A stretch of 33,973 nucleotides of DNA from Nonomuraea aurantiaca. Lineage in GTDB: Bacteria; Actinomycetota; Actinomycetes; Streptosporangiales; Streptosporangiaceae. Made by a program: the position numbers and the translations under genes. The DNA is taken from the NCBI RefSeq assembly GCF_020215705.1, contig NZ_JAIWNB010000051.1, forward strand, positions 1 through 33,973, in the 5' to 3' direction. Below are positions 30,413 through 33,973 of this stretch, one piece after another (the stretch's first letter is position 1; each line of letters starts with the position of its first letter). The notes beneath the pieces are model-generated. The model did not search any database, was not told the DNA's origin, and was given only the letters and a program-made list of their open reading frames with translations.

Positions 30413-31030
30413 ATGATGAACGCGCCGAGTGTCCAGGGAAAGCGACGCGTGGGAGTGATGGGTGGGACGTTCGACCCGATTCACCACGGTCACCTGGTCG
30501 CCGCCAGCGAAGTGGCTCACCACTTCAATCTCGACGAGGTCGTCTTCGTGCCCACGGGCCGGCCGTACCAGAAGTCGGAGCGCGAGGTGTCCGCGCCCGA
30601 GGACCGCTATCTGATGACCGTGATCGCGACCGCGTCGAACCCCCGCTTCTCGGTGAGCCGGGTGGACGTCGACCGGCCCGGGCCCACCTTCACCATCGAC
30701 ACGTTGCGTGACATCTCCGCGATCTACGGGCCTGAGGCAGATCTCTATTTCATCACCGGAGCCGACGCCCTCGGTGCGATTCTCAGCTGGCAGAACGCCG
30801 AGGAGCTGTTCGAGCTCGCCCATTTCGTGGGGTGTACGCGGCCCGGCCACACGCTGCACGATCCGGGCCTGCCGCCGGGGAAGGTGACGTTGCTGGAGAT
30901 CCCCGCCCTGGCCATCTCCTCGTCGGAGTGCAGGGAGCGGGTGGAGAAGGGTGAGCCGATCTGGTATCTGGTGCCGGATGGAATCGTGCAGTACATCAAC
31001 AAACGCGGCCTTTATCACGCAGAGGGCTGA
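30413..31030 (+). CDS. nadD: nicotinate-nucleotide adenylyltransferase (copy 2)
   Basis: This is an identical second copy of 25574-26191 (205 aa) with its own leaderless -10 TAGGGT at 30401-30406, so both copies should be expressed. Two identical copies of an essential single-copy NAD-synthesis gene are unusual. Confidence 0.95.
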   Translation: MMNAPSVQGKRRVGVMGGTFDPIHHGHLVAASEVAHHFNLDEVVFVPTGRPYQKSEREVSAPEDRYLMTVIATASNPRFSVSRVDVDRPGPTFTIDTLRDISAIYGPEADLYFITGADALGAILSWQNAEELFELAHFVGCTRPGHTLHDPGLPPGKVTLLEIPALAISSSECRERVEKGEPIWYLVPDGIVQYINKRGLYHAEG

Positions 31031-31121
31031 AGGTGCTCGTGCCGTACGTGGGGCTCTGGAGCGGTAACGGGTACCCTCAACATAGGGGCATGTTGCCGAC
31101 ACAGGAGGACCGACCCGCATC

Positions 31122-31517
31122 GTGACCGCATCCGAAAGAGCCGTCCAGCTCGTCCAGATCGCCGCCGAGGCCGCGGCCGACAAGCTGGCCGATGACATTC
31201 TCGCCTACGACGTGAGCGAGCAACTCGTCATCACCGACGCGTTCCTGCTCTGCTCCGCCACGAACGACCGCCAGGTCCGCGCCATCGTCGACGAGATCGA
31301 AGACAGGCTGCGCATCGAGGCCGACGCCAAGCCGGTACGCCGCGAGGGTGAGCGCGAGGGCCGTTGGGTGCTCCTCGACTACCTCGACATCGTCGTACAC
31401 GTGCAGCACGAGGAGGACCGCACTTTCTACGCGCTGGAGCGCCTCTGGAAGGACTGTCCGGCCATCCCGCTCCCGGAGAGCGTGGCGCTGGCCAACATCC
31501 AGCGGGCCCGCACTTGA
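31122..31517 (+). CDS. rsfS: ribosome silencing factor RsfS (copy 2)
   Basis: This is an identical copy of 26283-26678 (131 aa), with the same AGGAGGA site (31103-31109) and the TTGA overlap with the phosphatase gene. Confidence 0.95.
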   Translation: MTASERAVQLVQIAAEAAADKLADDILAYDVSEQLVITDAFLLCSATNDRQVRAIVDEIEDRLRIEADAKPVRREGEREGRWVLLDYLDIVVHVQHEEDRTFYALERLWKDCPAIPLPESVALANIQRART

Positions 31518-32137
31518 GCAAGAGGATCGTCTGCCTGAGACACGGCCAGACGCTGTGGAACGTCGAGCGCCGCTTCCAAGGCCACTCCGACATCCCGCTC
31601 GACGAGACCGGTGTCGCCCAGGCGGCCAGGGCGGCGTCCCTGCTGGCCTCGCTGCGGCCCACCGTGATCGTCTCCTCCGACCTCCAGCGCGCCAACGACA
31701 CCGCGCTGGCGCTCGGCCGGATCGTCGGCCTCGAGGTGTCCGTCGACAAGGACCTCCGCGAACGCGGCGGAGGTCAGTGGGAGGGCCTGACCCGCGACGA
31801 GATCGCCGCCCGCTGGCCGAAGGAGTACGTGGACTGGGAGGCCCCCGACGGCGAGCCGGTCGCCGACGTTGCCGGCCGGGTGGCGGCCGCCATGCGCCGC
31901 TGGGCGGACCGGCTCGACGACGACGGCCTGCTGGTCGTGGCCTCGCACGGCGCGGCGCTGCGGCTGGGCATCTGCGAGTTGCTGGGGCTGCCCGAGGAGC
32001 TCTGGCCAGCGCTCGGCGGGCTCGGCAACTGCTCCTGGTCGGTGTTGCAGGAAGGGCGTAAGGGGTGGCGGCTGCTCGAGCACAACGCCGGCACGCTGCC
32101 TGAGCCGGTCAACAGCGACGACCGTCCGGACGCCTAG
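31514..32137 (+). CDS. histidine phosphatase family protein, GpgP-like (copy 2)
   Basis: This is an identical copy of 26675-27298 (207 aa, TTG start, LRHG motif with the catalytic His at residue 10). Confidence 0.88.
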   Translation: MSKRIVCLRHGQTLWNVERRFQGHSDIPLDETGVAQAARAASLLASLRPTVIVSSDLQRANDTALALGRIVGLEVSVDKDLRERGGGQWEGLTRDEIAARWPKEYVDWEAPDGEPVADVAGRVAAAMRRWADRLDDDGLLVVASHGAALRLGICELLGLPEELWPALGGLGNCSWSVLQEGRKGWRLLEHNAGTLPEPVNSDDRPDA

Positions 32138-32168
32138 GGGCTGTCTCCAGCCCACGCCCAGCCCAGGT

Positions 32169-32223
32169 TCTGCCGCGCCGGCTCAGGTCTGCGGCGCCGG
32201 CTTGTTCTGCGGCGCCAGCGGAG
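32169..32223. repeat. three 18-bp repeats after the phosphatase gene (copy 2)
   Basis: This is the second occurrence of the TCTGCGGCGCCGGC-type triplet at 27330-27384. Its unit number is the same, which is consistent with a very recent duplication. Confidence 0.55.
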
Positions 32224-32321
32224 TTTTCGGCGATAGCGGGATTTGTGGCTGTAGTGCGGGTGGCGGAGGGGATGTGGTGTTATTTCGTCTTAGTGCGCTA
32301 GGGCGATGAGGAGACTTCGCG

Positions 32322-33251
32322 GTGGACCGAGGTGAGGTGCCTTACCTCCGGATCGTCGGCGAGCTGCGGCGGCGGATCACCGCAGGGGAGCTGGCGGTGG
32401 GGGACAGGATCCCGTCCACCCGGCAGATCATGCGTGACTGGGGAGTGGCGATGGCCACGGCCAGCAAGGCGATCGGCGCGCTTCGGGACGAAGGGCTGGT
32501 ACGTCCGGTGCCCGGGATCGGCACCGTGGTGCTCCCCCGTGTTGACACTCCGCCCGAGGCGGAGGGCTCAGTTGACGGCGGCAGGGGACTGGAGTCTGCC
32601 ACTGAGGACCTGACCAAGCAGCGCGTCCTCGGCGTGGCCATCAAGATCGCCGACAGTGAGGGGCTCGCCGCCGTCTCCATGCACCGGCTCGCCGCCGAGC
32701 TCGGCGCGTCGGCCCCGTCGCTTCATCGGTACGTACGGACCAAGGACGAGCTCGTCCACCTGATGGCGGACGCCGCCTACGACGAGATACCGCTGCCCGC
32801 GCAGCCGCCGCCCGGTTGGCGCGCCCAGCTTGAGGTGTCGCTGCGGCTTCAATGGCGCCTCCACCGCCGCCATCCCTGGCTGTCCCAGGCCATCCCGCTC
32901 ACCAGACCCGAGTTCGTCCGCAACGGAATGGCGCACACCGAATGGATCCTGCGCGCCATCGACGGCCTCGGCCTCACCCCCACCGCCATGCTGCACGCCA
33001 GCGTGTCCCTGGCCGGGTTCGTACGAGGGGTCGCGGCGGCCCCGGAGACCGACGATGAAGGGATGGCGGCGGTCAGAGAGGGGCAGCTGGCCGAGGCGCT
33101 CTCCTCCGGCGGCTTCCCGACCATGGCCCGCGTCATCGTGCAGCCCGGACTCGACCTCGACCTGGACTCGCTCTTCGAGTTCGGGCTGCGCCGCCAGCTG
33201 GACGGGCTGGCCGTACTGGTGGCCGGTGCGGCGCACGGACGGCGCGATTAG
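32322..33251 (+). CDS. GntR-TetR fusion transcriptional regulator (copy 2)
   Basis: This is an identical copy of 27483-28412 (309 aa; GntR winged helix, TetR helix-turn-helix and TetR C-terminal domain). A doubled dose of a regulator could shift expression of its unknown targets. Confidence 0.9.
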   Translation: MDRGEVPYLRIVGELRRRITAGELAVGDRIPSTRQIMRDWGVAMATASKAIGALRDEGLVRPVPGIGTVVLPRVDTPPEAEGSVDGGRGLESATEDLTKQRVLGVAIKIADSEGLAAVSMHRLAAELGASAPSLHRYVRTKDELVHLMADAAYDEIPLPAQPPPGWRAQLEVSLRLQWRLHRRHPWLSQAIPLTRPEFVRNGMAHTEWILRAIDGLGLTPTAMLHASVSLAGFVRGVAAAPETDDEGMAAVREGQLAEALSSGGFPTMARVIVQPGLDLDLDSLFEFGLRRQLDGLAVLVAGAAHGRRD

Positions 33252-33316
33252 GCGAATCCCAGCGATGGCTGTAAGCTCTCCAAGCGCCGCAACGAGCCAA
33301 CTCGTCGCGGTGACCA

Positions 33317-33389
33317 GGGGCTATAGCGCAGCTGGTAGCGCACCTCCATGGCATGGAGGGGGTCTGGGGTTCGAATCCCCATAGCTCCA
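33317..33389 (+). tRNA. tRNA-Ala (anticodon GGC), copy 2
   Basis: This is identical to the tRNA at 28478-28550, with the G3-U70 pair and no encoded CCA. Confidence 0.97.
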
Positions 33390-33398
33390 CTCGTCGGC

Positions 33399-33639
33399 GG
33401 GGTTGGTTGGTCGCTCGCCCCCTACGGGGGCTTCGCTTCCCCCGCGGCCTTCTCGTTGTTTACCCCGGGGGATAACCCCCGGACCCCCAGCGTCGGGCCA
33501 ATTGGCCTTCGCTTCGCTCCGGGCTGTTTTTCTTTTTTCCCCCAAATGGCTTCGCCTCTTTTGGCGCTTCGCGCTTGGGGGCTTCAGGCGTTTTCTTCCA
33601 GTCGGGCCTGGTCCCGACCCCTGTAGGGCCTTCGCTTCG
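33399..33639. repeat. hairpin-rich, TTCGCTTCGC-type block after the tRNA (copy 2)
   Basis: This is the identical second occurrence of the 28560-28800 block with all four inverted repeats. No gene is seen. Confidence 0.6.
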
Positions 33640-33683
33640 CTCGGGCGTTCTTGTTTGGGCCGCTTCGCCCGCTTGGCCATTGA

Positions 33684-33833
33684 GTGTCTGTGGCGGAGTT
33701 GGTGCGTCGAGCAGGGTTGCCGCAGTTGCCGTCGCCCGTGGACCCTGCACCTGCGGAAGTGCCGAGTGCTTCGGCGCTGACCAGATATCGGCGGGCGGTG
33801 GAGCACGTGCGGCTGGTCCGGCGTCCGCGATGA
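33684..33833 (+). CDS. possible 49-aa small protein (copy 2)
   Basis: This is identical to the uncertain frame at 28845-28994. Here it lies 133 bp before the start of the next gene, which is the native context. Confidence 0.3.
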   Translation: MSVAELVRRAGLPQLPSPVDPAPAEVPSASALTRYRRAVEHVRLVRRPR

Positions 33834-33949
33834 CCTGCGGCCCCCGGATGGCGTCCCATCGAGTGGTGTAGTTCGTGACGATCAGTCACCGAGGTCTGGC
33901 AGAAGGTGAGCCATCGTGTGACGGTCGAAGGGAAGCGCTCATTCTTCCC

Positions 33950-33956
33950 GGAAGGA
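33950..33956 (+). promoter_or_regulatory. ribosome binding site split by the duplication breakpoint
   Basis: GGAAGGA lies 10 nt before ATG 33967. Only its first two bases belong to the duplicated unit; in copy 1 (29111) the sequence continues GGCACC instead, so that copy lost the site. Confidence 0.7.
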
Positions 33957-33966
33957 CACGCTCACG

Positions 33967-33973
33967 ATGGCTC
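33967..33973 (+). CDS. start of the next gene (partial, 7 bases)
   Basis: ATGGCTC begins after a good GGAAGGA ribosome site and runs off the window end. Only Met-Ala is readable, so no product can be named. Confidence 0.5.

Larger units (their letters stand above)
29113..33951. repeat. 4,839-bp tandem duplication, copy 2
   Basis: This is the second unit of the direct duplication, in head-to-tail orientation with no spacer. At 33952 the sequence leaves the unit and runs into the ribosome site and start codon of the next gene, so copy 2 has the native right flank while copy 1 has the native left flank. Confidence 0.95.

Noticed and set aside
24274..33951. Composite transposon or integrated element as cause of the duplication
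   Set aside because: No transposase, integrase, terminal inverted repeats or target-site duplication at the boundaries; the content is core genome.

Overview
The window is high-GC actinobacterial chromosome, most likely from the Streptosporangiales (Nonomuraea/Streptosporangium-like). This rests on the G/C-ending codon use, the many GTG starts, the TANNNT -10 elements placed directly at start codons (leaderless genes), and the gene order 5S rRNA / folC-DUF4233 / ndk / mreBCD-PBP2-rodA / radical SAM-DUF2344-rne-rplU-rpmA-obgE-proB-proA / nadD-rsfS-phosphatase. The genus is inferred from gene order and style only; no database search was run.

Layout. 1-41 is the 3' end of a 5S rRNA, followed by three stacked terminator-like hairpins (59-186). 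474-3804 holds folC, a DUF4233 membrane protein and a 14-TM MFS-like protein with a repetitive tail. 3805-4160 is a degenerate G/C-rich repeat array. ndk follows, with a strong terminator. A 545-bp gap then carries one copy of a ~100-bp dispersed repeat and an inverted repeat ahead of the cell-elongation operon mreB-mreC-mreD-PBP2-rodA (5382-11203), whose genes overlap at almost every junction. A 59-aa Cys-rich protein follows rodA. Then come the radical SAM/DUF2344 pair and a very long RNase E/G, with rplU, rpmA and obgE (RNA processing and ribosome assembly). proB and proA (proline), a 58-aa single-TM protein and a membrane Ser/Thr protein kinase follow. A convergent M48 peptidase, nadD, rsfS, a histidine phosphatase, a GntR-TetR fusion regulator and tRNA-Ala(GGC) complete the unique part.

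The outstanding structural feature is a tandem direct duplication of 4,839 bp. Bases 24274-29112 recur at 29113-33951 with no difference that I could find. Each copy holds the last 45 codons of the kinase gene, the M48 peptidase, nadD, rsfS, the phosphatase, the regulator, the tRNA-Ala and the upstream region of the next gene, whose start codon appears only at 33967. Copy 2 therefore begins with an orphan kinase 3' fragment. The duplication is either very recent or an assembly artefact.

Most genes are conserved housekeeping genes. The less explained items are the Cys-rich mini-protein after rodA, the kinase with basic tandem repeats and a polytopic C-terminus, the fused regulator, a possible CTG start, the dispersed intergenic repeat, and the hairpin-rich block with a possible 49-aa ORF after the tRNA. 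I found no CRISPR array, transposase, prophage or recognisable defence or biosynthetic cluster.
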